Assembly (NCBI RefSeq): GCF_041379045.1
Contig: NZ_CP166871.1
Location: forward strand, 930,001 to 994,000
DNA length: 64,000 nucleotides
Source of the DNA: Thalassotalea ponticola
GTDB taxonomy: Bacteria; Pseudomonadota; Gammaproteobacteria; Enterobacterales; Alteromonadaceae
Direction: 5' to 3'
Part shown: positions 37,226 through 44,664 of the stretch, piece by piece
Layout of the letters: each line of letters starts with the position of its first letter
Numbering within the stretch: position 1 is the stretch's first letter
The notes under the pieces: generated by a model
Seen by the model: the letters and a program-made list of their open reading frames with translations, nothing else
Told to the model about the DNA's origin: nothing
Database searches by the model: none
Program-made: the position numbers and the translations under genes

Positions 37226-37925
37226 TATTGAGATAGGCCCAGTATTTAAAGACGTAGCCTTTACTGCGAATTGAAACAATGGTTAATTCATCAAAGCCGG
37301 CCGCAAGAAGTTTCTTGCGCAAACGGCTGATGCGTAGATCGGCGGCTCGATCTTTGCCGTCATAGCTGCGGCCAATGAGGTCAGTAAATAGACTATCGCG
37401 ATCGACCACATCGTCTCCGCGTTGAGCAAAGTACCAAATAACTTCAAATTCTTGTGCAGTTAAATCGAGCGTTTCACCACAGTATTTGGCTTGCGAGGTG
37501 GTTTTATCAAGACTGAGGTTACCCAAGGTTAGTGATGAGGCAAGTGCTCTTCTTTCGACCATGCGAATATTCGCCCTCACTCGAGCTAACAGTACTTCGG
37601 GATCCACGGGCTTTAAAATATAGTCGCAAGCGCCGGCGTTCAAGCCCTTAACTTGAGATGACGAGTCGGTCATTGCGGTGAGAAATAGTACTGGTACGTG
37701 CGGGTTACTCAAGAAACTGGGGAGCAGATTAAAACCGTCGGTATCCGGCAACATGATATCGCAGAGAATGATATCGAATCGATTTTGCTGAATTTGGCGC
37801 AGCGCGTTTTCACCGTCATTGACACAAACGACATTAAATTCAAAATCACTCAGGTAATCACTTACTAACTCGGCAAGTGGTAAATCATCTTCAATTAACA
37901 GAAGGTCGTAGTTTTTAACCGCCAT
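37218..37925 (-). CDS. OmpR/RstA-type response regulator (module 1)
   Basis: A 235-residue regulator. The receiver domain (5-120) has the acidic pair IEDD, phospho-acceptor D56 in LCDIMLPD, the switch Thr in FLTAM and Lys in LKPVD. The winged-helix domain (about 135-230) carries LTAQEFEVIWYFAQRG and the recognition segment DRAADLRISRLRKKL, which closely resembles RstA. ATG 37925 overlaps the DUF3019 stop by one base (TAATG), so the two are translationally coupled. Its targets are unknown; the own operon and the nearby subtilase are candidates by position only. Confidence 0.92.
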   Translation of the reverse strand: MAVKNYDLLLIEDDLPLAELVSDYLSDFEFNVVCVNDGENALRQIQQNRFDIILCDIMLPDTDGFNLLPSFLSNPHVPVLFLTAMTDSSSQVKGLNAGACDYILKPVDPEVLLARVRANIRMVERRALASSLTLGNLSLDKTTSQAKYCGETLDLTAQEFEVIWYFAQRGDDVVDRDSLFTDLIGRSYDGKDRAADLRISRLRKKLLAAGFDELTIVSIRSKGYVFKYWAYLNNA

Positions 37926-38344
37926 TATAATATCCACCCTAGATTTCGTCTCGGACGCTGGTTAGCTGGTTTAAACTCAGCAATAGCGAGCGTTTTTGAA
38001 TAAACAAGGTCATTGTTATCGGAATTTACGATGGTAATCGTGGTATTTTCGTCGATAGACAACAGCTGTTGAAACTTCACCTGTTTAACGTGAACAAAGC
38101 ACTGTTTGATGTTTAACGCTTCAATGAGTAAACATATATTCATTGGCGTAGTGAATTTTAGCTCGGCATCAAGTTCTACTTGGCACGATTCACTGAGCTG
38201 ATCGCGAATACAAACTTGCGGTGTGATATGGACTTCAGCTAGGTTTGATGAAGTCGACAATGCCTGTTGCGCCATCGCCATAAAGGTTGGCGCACAGTAC
38301 GTGATAATCGTCAGCAGGTGTTTCGAAAGTGGCGTGAATCTCAT
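37925..38344 (-). CDS. DUF3019 exported four-cysteine protein (module 1)
   Basis: A 139-residue protein with a signal peptide ending near MAMAQQ. The mature part has exactly four Cys in the pattern C-x8-C-x16-C-x10-C, beginning in TPQVCIRD, which predicts two disulphides in a small beta fold. The C-terminus, RPRRNLGWIL, is basic then aromatic. The same pattern recurs in the paralogue at 50957. DUF3019 genes are known to sit beside MipA and two-component genes in Shewanella relatives, but the function is undefined. ATG 38344 starts one base after the MipA stop; the frame is also open farther upstream, into mipA. A periplasmic sensing accessory is a reasonable guess. Confidence 0.85.
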   Translation of the reverse strand: MRFTPLSKHLLTIITYCAPTFMAMAQQALSTSSNLAEVHITPQVCIRDQLSESCQVELDAELKFTTPMNICLLIEALNIKQCFVHVKQVKFQQLLSIDENTTITIVNSDNNDLVYSKTLAIAEFKPANQRPRRNLGWIL

Positions 38345-38345
38345 G

Positions 38346-39185
38346 TTAAAGCCTGTACGAAACGCCGATAAAACCAGCAGAGTAGTGTGTTTTATCAACT
38401 AAAAGACTGGCTTTCATTTTACTGTCAAACCAATGATGTCGATATGAAAAGCCTAGCGACCAAGTTGGATTAAAGTGATAGCGCAAGCTCAAGCCTGCCC
38501 ATGAAGATATGGTGTCACCAACCGCGTTTTGCCGTATGTAAATGGTGTTTTCTTGCGTTGTTAACGAGTAATAGTAATCGCTGATATCTGATGATTTATA
38601 GGTTGCCCCGATCTGAGCGTTGACACTTAAACTCTGCCAACGCATCGGCTTAGATAAAGTTAATGACAGCTCCTCACCATGATGGACAGAGGTTACATCT
38701 TTGGCGATGGAGAAATTGAGCCGATATAACGAACTAACTCGGCTCAGATTAAAGCCCGCCATATAACTGAGATCTCGCTCGACGTCCTTTAGATTTAGTG
38801 GCTCTTTATTCACTTGCCAAGGTGTTTGGCCAAGACCGGCTATTGAGGCAATTTTTTCGCCACTCGATTGAGCAAAAAAATAACCATCGCTATTGACATA
38901 GCCATATGCATCGAACATCCAGCTAGGTGACTCGAACAAGCTGTAGCCGACAACCAGATTTTCAATATACACCTTGTCACCGTAATAACTGAATTCTGGT
39001 AATAGCGGCGAGCGAATGTGCTGTCGTTGTTTTAAGGGATTTTCAATACCACCAAAACCGGCGGTCAAGCGCAGGTCAAATACGCCGGGCTGCACCGTTG
39101 TTGTTTGCTCATAGGGCTGAGCCAACGATACCGGGCTACTTATTAGCGAAGCGATAACAGTGAAAAGAAAAACAGCGTACTTCAT
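38346..39185 (-). CDS. MipA/OmpV family outer-membrane protein (module 1)
   Basis: A 279-residue protein with a signal peptide (1 to about 22, ending SLAQ) and an amphipathic beta-barrel pattern. It shows MipA/OmpV family features: the early FGGIENPLKQ segment, PEFSYYGDKVYIENLVVGYS, DVERDLSYMAG, SVHHGEELSLTLSKP, and a final strand ending in Leu. MipA/OmpV proteins are outer-membrane barrels first described as scaffolds for murein hydrolases. It is the first gene of the quartet, so its upstream region (39186-39576) carries the promoter. Confidence 0.88.
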   Translation of the reverse strand: MKYAVFLFTVIASLISSPVSLAQPYEQTTTVQPGVFDLRLTAGFGGIENPLKQRQHIRSPLLPEFSYYGDKVYIENLVVGYSLFESPSWMFDAYGYVNSDGYFFAQSSGEKIASIAGLGQTPWQVNKEPLNLKDVERDLSYMAGFNLSRVSSLYRLNFSIAKDVTSVHHGEELSLTLSKPMRWQSLSVNAQIGATYKSSDISDYYYSLTTQENTIYIRQNAVGDTISSWAGLSLRYHFNPTWSLGFSYRHHWFDSKMKASLLVDKTHYSAGFIGVSYRL

Positions 39186-39311
39186 TGGTAATACATATCG
39201 CTTATTGGCAAAAAAGGTTAATTCGTAATCAACGGTTTTTTAATATAAATGGCATCGTATTGCAATCAACTAACGGCTTTTTTATGTACAGATTTGTAGA
39301 TTTAACCTTGT

Positions 39312-39328
39312 ATTAACAATTTGTTAAT
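39312..39328. promoter_or_regulatory. Palindrome upstream of the module 1 quartet
   Basis: ATTAACAA-T-TTGTTAAT is a perfect 17-base palindrome about 127 bases upstream of the mipA start. It is AT-rich and could bind a dimeric regulator. The surrounding 39186-39576 spacer shows no gene; next to the phospholipase gene it holds a weak inverted repeat (CCGAG/CTCGG near 39540-39570). Confidence 0.35.
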
Positions 39329-39576
39329 GTATCAGTGATGTTTGGGCGTTTCGTTGATGTTGCTATTTAGCGCATTTGGCAGTTGAATGAGGAGAGTTAA
39401 AACAGATGTTGCCAACCGAGTTTTGCTAAGCCAAAAGTCGACACAATAGCTAAACAGGCAACAGAGGATGGGGCCTCTGACCATCAAACGTACCTCGTTT
39501 AGACCGCTAAGATTGGTTTGTTGTGTTGCAGGATAAAACCGAGGGTACCCAACATTGCTGTGGCTCGGGTATATGT

Positions 39577-41121
39577 TTACAGCTGATCTTCAACGGGTAG
39601 TAACGAAATAAACCATACTTTGAAACGTTCCCAAGCGGAGGTTTTTGGCTCATTGTCAAACCGTTCACCACTGAGTTTATCCGACCAAATTAATGCGTCT
39701 GTATTAGGTTGCTCCAATTCCACTTGCCATGCGTATTCTGCCAGTTTTTCGTCAATCCATTGAGCCAGTAATGAGCTTAGCTTTTCACTTGCTATCAGTA
39801 CCCCCATTTCGGTGTTTAAGTGAAACGAACGAGGATCTAAATTCATCGTTCCAATGAAGATCTTTTTATCGTCAAAGGCCATAGTTTTTGCGTGCAGGCT
39901 TGCTTGTGATGAGCCGGAGATTTTTTTACCCTTTTTACGTTTTTTCGCCACTAAATCACTTGGCTTTAGCTCCCACAATTGGACCCCAGCGCGCAATAAG
40001 TCGGTGCGATATTTGGCATAACCAGAGTGCACTGCCGCGACATCAGTTGCCGATAACGAATTGGTTAAAACGATCACTTCAACCCCGTTTTGAGTCCATT
40101 TACTGAGCAACTCAACCCCTTGCTCGGTAGGAATGAAATAGGGCGAAACAATAATCGCTTGGTTGCTGGGATCACCCATTTCTTCAAATAGCGCAGCCGA
40201 CATATTTGCTGACTTATCATCTACGTTATTTATCAGTTTGTCTGGGTGATCGTAAAATAATAACGCTGGTTGCCAGTCCAGGTTGAGCTCTTGCCCGAGT
40301 AGGCGATCAACAAAGGTGCTTTGTTTTAACAGGTTAACGTAATTACTGTTCTCATTAGCGATTAAATAGTCGGTGAGCTCATTGCCTACGCTTGCTAAGG
40401 CTTGTTGAGTGCTGGTACCCCTCAGAAGCTCAATGGGATACGACAATGAGTGGTTCCAATAAAGATCAAACGCCGTAGATGCTTCTGGGACTATTTTGCC
40501 AACCGCCATGACATCGAGATCGATAAATTCCGAGGTATCTGTTGCCGAAAAATAAGCGTTGCCCATATTGCGACCACCGGTGATAAACACACGGTTATCG
40601 ACGATAAAACTCTTGTTGTGCATGCGCCGTGAAAGCTGGCCGTAGTCAGTGATAAATCCCATGGCACGCACCGCCCTGTTTGGAAACGGGTTAAACAAAC
40701 GAATTTCAAAGTTAGGGTGTACAGCAAGGGCTGCCAAGTCGATTTCATTTTCAGCTTGCCCTAAGTCATCGAGAAGTAATCGCACTCTGACTCCGCGATT
40801 GGCGGCATCCAATAAAAATTTGGTGAATATAAGCGTCGTTTGCTGGCGATGATATAAGTAATACTGAACATCGATAGTGTGTTCTGCGGCTTGAATAAGC
40901 GCCAAGCGGGCGACAAACGCATCGACGCCATCAGCTAACGGATGAAAGCCACTGAGTTCAGGATCGTGATCCTTGATGGCGCTGGCGATAAGGCTTGGGG
41001 TATTGGCCGCAATGGCATAACTCGGTTCTATGTTGTCGCGTTCGGGGAGTTGCGCACAAGCTGAAATTAGTAAAAGAAAAACGGCAACAAGAAGCGATTT
41101 GGCCTGGTTTCGTTGCAACAT
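39577..41121 (-). CDS. Phospholipase D family lipoprotein (ClsC/YmdC-like)
   Basis: A 514-residue protein with an N-terminal lipoprotein signal (LLLISAC, lipobox Cys near 22), so membrane-anchored. It has two HKD motifs of the phospholipase D superfamily: RMHNKSFIVDNRVFITGGRN in the first half and LHAKTMAFDDKKIFIGTMNL in the second. Both have the His, Lys and Asp needed for the covalent phosphohistidine mechanism. The layout resembles E. coli ClsC (YmdC), a cardiolipin synthase, though ClsC needs YmdB and no ymdB is adjacent. Cardiolipin synthesis or another phosphodiesterase activity are both possible. Confidence 0.87.
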   Translation of the reverse strand: MLQRNQAKSLLVAVFLLLISACAQLPERDNIEPSYAIAANTPSLIASAIKDHDPELSGFHPLADGVDAFVARLALIQAAEHTIDVQYYLYHRQQTTLIFTKFLLDAANRGVRVRLLLDDLGQAENEIDLAALAVHPNFEIRLFNPFPNRAVRAMGFITDYGQLSRRMHNKSFIVDNRVFITGGRNMGNAYFSATDTSEFIDLDVMAVGKIVPEASTAFDLYWNHSLSYPIELLRGTSTQQALASVGNELTDYLIANENSNYVNLLKQSTFVDRLLGQELNLDWQPALLFYDHPDKLINNVDDKSANMSAALFEEMGDPSNQAIIVSPYFIPTEQGVELLSKWTQNGVEVIVLTNSLSATDVAAVHSGYAKYRTDLLRAGVQLWELKPSDLVAKKRKKGKKISGSSQASLHAKTMAFDDKKIFIGTMNLDPRSFHLNTEMGVLIASEKLSSLLAQWIDEKLAEYAWQVELEQPNTDALIWSDKLSGERFDNEPKTSAWERFKVWFISLLPVEDQL

Positions 41122-41378
41122 ATGGTTTCCTGCCTAAGAGATGGACCTCAACTGAGTTTTTACATTCATACTTACCGCGATTTACAATCGCAACCGGGCC
41201 ATTTAGCCTGTGATGAAATTGTTATAACTATAGCTTATATAAAAGAAAAAGCGTTGAAGTCTAACCGAGTAATGACAGCGCTGATATTGGCTAGGGCGGC
41301 AAAAATAACATTTGAATTAACCCTAACGTTTCTTTAGTGCTATCTTTAATGGGACAGTCAGAACCATAGGGGATACAA

Positions 41379-41792
41379 ATGAAATACTTAATTGTCGTAT
41401 TGACGTTTTTAATGTTGTTAACAGCCTGTGAGGACAGTAAAAAAGTCGCTGACCAAATGACGGATGCAGCCAAAGATGCAGCGCAAAGTGTGACCGATTA
41501 TGTCGACTCAATTGATTTTAGTCAGTTTGGAGAGGCAGCCGATCAAGCCAAGGACCTTGCGACCTCCATTCAAGAGGCAGTCAGTGTGGATATGAATGAC
41601 TCGGATGCGGTTGAGTCAGTCAAAAACAGTATCGCTAATGCGTATAATTGCTTTGCTGGTTCTACTTCTGACGAGGAAGCAACCGATTTTGTCACTATGT
41701 TGATCGACAAAATTAAAAATGAAGATATTGTCAGTTTGATCAACCAAGCAATAGAAAACGCGGCAACCATTGGTGAGTGCATGACTCAGTAA
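41379..41792 (+). CDS. Small putative lipoprotein of unknown function
   Basis: A 137-residue protein with a classical lipoprotein signal (MKYLIVVLTFLMLLTAC, Cys17). The mature part is acidic and predicted mostly helical, with Ala/Asp/Gln repeats resembling amphipathic helices. Two further Cys (in NCFAG and ECMTQ) may form a disulphide. I recognise no family. It is monocistronic, and a large structured element follows its stop. Confidence 0.75.
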   Translation: MKYLIVVLTFLMLLTACEDSKKVADQMTDAAKDAAQSVTDYVDSIDFSQFGEAADQAKDLATSIQEAVSVDMNDSDAVESVKNSIANAYNCFAGSTSDEEATDFVTMLIDKIKNEDIVSLINQAIENAATIGECMTQ

Positions 41793-41801
41793 CCGTAAGA
41801 C

Positions 41802-41878
41802 GCTGTCAGCAAGTATGCATTGGCATCACTCTCAGCGTTTGTGGTAGCTTGTACTACCGCAAGCGTTGTGCTGACAGC
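41802..41878 (+). other. Nested stem-loops after the lipoprotein gene
   Basis: An outer perfect ten-base stem, GCTGTCAGCA (41802-41811) with TGCTGACAGC (41869-41878), encloses an inner twelve-base stem, CGTTTGTGGTAG (41836-41847) with CTACCGCAAGCG (41854-41865), whose two differences are G-U compatible. The 77-nt fold begins nine bases after the lipoprotein stop. No T-tract follows. It could be a structured 3' UTR, a small RNA or a mobile-element relic. A direct repeat CCCATCCACGCA (41902, 41922) follows. Confidence 0.65.
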
Positions 41879-42046
41879 ATTACACACCTAGCAACCGTCC
41901 CCCCATCCACGCACGCACCCGCCCATCCACGCATCATTGACGATACCCGCCTAACACGGTGAGGCCATAACTTGGTTCAAACAGCCAGCTCAAATGAGTA
42001 CATCAATCTAGAAAAAGCTGCGAAAAGGCAATCGATTAGCACCTCA

Positions 42047-43402
42047 TTAAATGTGCAAAATGCTTTTGTAGGTGGCAATGTTGACGTCAAAGTTAAAGTG
42101 CTGATTTAAATGATCGCGAAATGCCTCACTTGCATCCGGTTCGCCGTGAACCAAATAGATAGAGGTGCCTTGCTTTAACTTTGAATCTTTTAACCACTGG
42201 CTCAGGCCGAGATAGTCAGCGTGACCCGATAAACTGTGCAGAACCTCAACTCGCGCTTTTACCGGTAGCCACTCTCCGTGAATCTTGACCGAATCATTAC
42301 CTTGGATCATTTTTGCTCCACGAGTCCCCCCTGATTGGAAGCCGGTAAACAGCACCGTGGTTCTATAATCACTTACCAAGCGCTTTAAATGATGTAGGAT
42401 GCGGCCGCCTGTGGCCATGCCGCTACCGGCGATAATAATATGTGGCATGGTGACCTCACTGATGGCTTTTGACTCATCGACAGAGCGAGTTTGTTCGGCG
42501 ATTTTGCACATCTGATTGCATTGCTCAGCTGACAGTTTGATCAACTCACTATATTGCAGATAAAAGTCCAACACGTTAATCGCCATTGGGCTGTCTAAAA
42601 AAATCGGTAGCTTAGGTATGCGCTGTTGTTCAATCAAGCTGGCGAGAATATGCTGTACTGCCTCGGTGCGACCAACAGCAAAACTGGGAATCAACACAAC
42701 CCCACCTTTTTGCGCGGTTTCATTGACTAACTTGGCAACGACTTCAAACGGATCTTCTGGTTTGTGCAGTCGATTGCCATAGGTTGATTCAAGTAATAAA
42801 TAGTCTAACTCTGGCAGCGTTTTTGGGGGGGACATAATGACATCGTCGCTCTTGCCCACATCGCCAGAAAAGCCAATGGTTTTGCCTTCTGCCCGCACAA
42901 TTGCCGTCGCAGCACCGAGAATATGGCCAGCACTTTGTAGATAAATATCGAAGTCACCAACGCTAAATTGTTGCTCAAATTTAACCGTTTTAAATAAGCT
43001 CAAACTCGCTTGGGCTGTCGCCTCGTCGTAAAGCGGACGCGGTTCGTCGTGTTTGCTGAGTTTGTGCTTTTTATAAAACTTGCTATCGTCTTCTTGGATA
43101 CGACCACTGTCGGGTAATAAAATTGAGCAAAGCGCCGCACTTGCGTGATGGGTATATATAGGCCCTTTAAATCCTTGCTGATAAATAGCAGGAATAAAAC
43201 CAGAGTGATCTAAGTGAGCGTGGGTTAACACGATTGCGTCGAGATCATTAATGTTCAATGGCAAGGGTTCTCGATTGCGACGTCGCAACCATTTGTAGCC
43301 TTGGTATAAACCGCAGTCGATTAGTATTTTGCTGTTGTCAGTTTCAACTAAATATTTTGAGCCGGTTACGGTTTCGGTACCACCTAAAAATGTAATTCGC
43401 AT
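42047..43402 (-). CDS. Beta-CASP metallo-beta-lactamase RNA-processing nuclease
   Basis: A 451-residue cytoplasmic protein of the CPSF-73/TTHA0252-type branch. Metal ligands are in THAHLDHSGFIP (HxHxDH), SAGHILGA and the GFSGDVGKSD segment. The beta-CASP domain shows ESTYGNR, PSFAVGRTEAVQ and GSGMATGGRILHHL, and the C-terminus has LSGHADY and LVHGEP. Members cleave RNA as endo- or 5' exonucleases. Unlike RNase J it lacks the long C-terminal dimerisation domain. It is probably monocistronic. The physiological RNA target is unknown. Confidence 0.9.
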   Translation of the reverse strand: MRITFLGGTETVTGSKYLVETDNSKILIDCGLYQGYKWLRRRNREPLPLNINDLDAIVLTHAHLDHSGFIPAIYQQGFKGPIYTHHASAALCSILLPDSGRIQEDDSKFYKKHKLSKHDEPRPLYDEATAQASLSLFKTVKFEQQFSVGDFDIYLQSAGHILGAATAIVRAEGKTIGFSGDVGKSDDVIMSPPKTLPELDYLLLESTYGNRLHKPEDPFEVVAKLVNETAQKGGVVLIPSFAVGRTEAVQHILASLIEQQRIPKLPIFLDSPMAINVLDFYLQYSELIKLSAEQCNQMCKIAEQTRSVDESKAISEVTMPHIIIAGSGMATGGRILHHLKRLVSDYRTTVLFTGFQSGGTRGAKMIQGNDSVKIHGEWLPVKARVEVLHSLSGHADYLGLSQWLKDSKLKQGTSIYLVHGEPDASEAFRDHLNQHFNFDVNIATYKSILHI

Positions 43403-43485
43403 GACAAAACCCTCTATCTCGTTGGTGAATATTGCAATCTAGATTGCGGCGAATCAGGTACGGCCTTTAATCGCGCATCACATGG

Positions 43486-43800
43486 CTATGCTAACTCTTG
43501 GCTACCACCACCGGCGTTGTTAATGAGTGTGGTCAGTGACCCGAATGCGGCAACGGTATCGCTGACAACCGCCTCTAACTCGTTTTGTTTGGTGATATCA
43601 CATTGTAGGGCTATGGCATGTCCACCGTTGGCATTAATCCCATCTGCGACCTGTTTGGCATCGTCCAAGTTGCGATCGGATACTGCGACTTTGGCGCCTG
43701 CACTGGCAAAGGTTTCGGCAATGGCTTGACCAATACCGGCTCCTGCTCCTGTGATAAGTGCCACTTGATCACTCATGGTAAAATCATTTGGATTAAACAT
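43486..43800 (-). pseudogene. Truncated short-chain dehydrogenase (HdhA-like)
   Basis: Only 104 codons of an SDR enzyme that should be about 250. It keeps the NAD-binding TGAGAGIG motif, the DRN/CDIT segments and NNAGGG, in the style of 7-alpha-hydroxysteroid dehydrogenase (MFNxxxF...), but stops right after NNAGGGSQELA. The catalytic Ser and Tyr-x-x-x-Lys and the whole second half are missing. Nothing resembling them follows before the nuclease gene, which begins 83 bases downstream on the same strand. A deletion has probably removed the 3' half. It cannot be an active SDR. Confidence 0.8.
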
Positions 43801-43954
43801 ATCGGCAACTCGTATATAGCACACTAAAAAGGGGTACGTTAACCATAGTTGTTGGCCGGTTAACTGACAAGTCTCGTCGCCATTTGGGCACCTTAGAAAA
43901 TGATTAATTTACTTAACTTTATGGCTGATTTTTATATCGTGAGCTAGGCTAAAT

Positions 43955-43984
43955 CACAAAGCGCTCAATGGTGGGCGCTTTGTG
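43955..43984 (+). promoter_or_regulatory. Strong hairpin adjoining the ribosome binding site of the 43997 gene
   Basis: CACAAAGCGCTC (43955-43966) pairs with GGGCGCTTTGTG (43973-43984) over 12 positions with one G-U, loop AATGGT. It ends two bases before the GGAG at 43987 and 13 before the start codon. It may control translation or protect the 5' end. Confidence 0.55.
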
Positions 43985-43996
43985 ATGGAGATGAAC

Positions 43997-44449
43997 ATGA
44001 CTACGAAATTAATTAAGGTTTGGCTGTTTTCATTGCTAACTTTTGTTGCCGTACAAAATGCCTATGCTGATAATCACGAACCACCGTTTATTGGCGGCCA
44101 TTATTGGGAAGTTACTGGCATTAAATTAGCCGATGGCGCGGGCTTGAAATACGCAAAATGGCTAGCGACAGAGTGGCGAAAAAACCTTGAGTTTGCCAAA
44201 AAACAAGGTTGGATAGAAAGCTATCATATCTTGAGTAATACTCATCCTCGCTCAGACGAGCCCGATTTGTATCTAGTGCGCATCTTTAGCCAACAAGCAT
44301 CGGTTGAAGAGGGCGAAAATCGCCGTAAAACCTATATGGCGTGGGCGAAAAAAAGCATGGAACAAATGCAATCAGAAAGTGGTAATAGAGCGGAATACCG
44401 AACCGTTATGAGCACGGTGCAGTTACAGGAAATGCTGTTTAGAAAGTAA
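43997..44449 (+). CDS. Small exported protein of unknown function
   Basis: A 150-residue protein with a signal peptide (about 1-23, cleavage after NAYA). The mature domain is about 125 residues, with YWEVTGIKLADGAGLKYAKWL, WRKNLEFAKKQGWIESYHIL, and PDLYLVRIFS, resembling a ferredoxin-like alpha/beta fold of the dimeric alpha-beta barrel type, but I do not recognise the family. ATG 43997 is chosen over in-frame starts at 43982-43991 because GGAG lies six bases upstream. A bidirectional terminator lies downstream, so it is a single-gene unit. Confidence 0.7.
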   Translation: MTTKLIKVWLFSLLTFVAVQNAYADNHEPPFIGGHYWEVTGIKLADGAGLKYAKWLATEWRKNLEFAKKQGWIESYHILSNTHPRSDEPDLYLVRIFSQQASVEEGENRRKTYMAWAKKSMEQMQSESGNRAEYRTVMSTVQLQEMLFRK

Positions 44450-44601
44450 CAATATAAACGATATCAAGGTACCAAGAGCTAGCCTTACTGTGGACATCGA
44501 TTTTGGGGCGAGAGCTTTTTTTTATGCTGCGTACGGTTGTGTTCGTCACGCGGTTAAACGACATCACTTATCGCCTTCAAGGCACTTATTGTGCAGATAA
44601 A

Positions 44602-44629
44602 AAAAAGCGAACCTTAAGGTTCGCTTTTT
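44602..44629. terminator. Bidirectional terminator between the 43997 gene and subtilase 2
   Basis: AAAAAGCGAACCTT followed by AAGGTTCGCTTTTT is a perfect 28-base palindrome with A and T runs at both ends. It can end both converging transcripts. Confidence 0.93.
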
Positions 44630-44664
44630 ATCGTTAAATAATAGTTAAACACAGTGTGTTTTTA

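Noticed and set aside
41802-41878. Integron attC site.
   Set aside because: The core RYYYAAC and GTTRRRY ends are not at the stem bases and no integrase or cassette array is near.
41902-41933. CRISPR-like direct repeat CCCATCCACGCA.
   Set aside because: Only two 12-base copies, eight bases apart, with no further units or cas genes.
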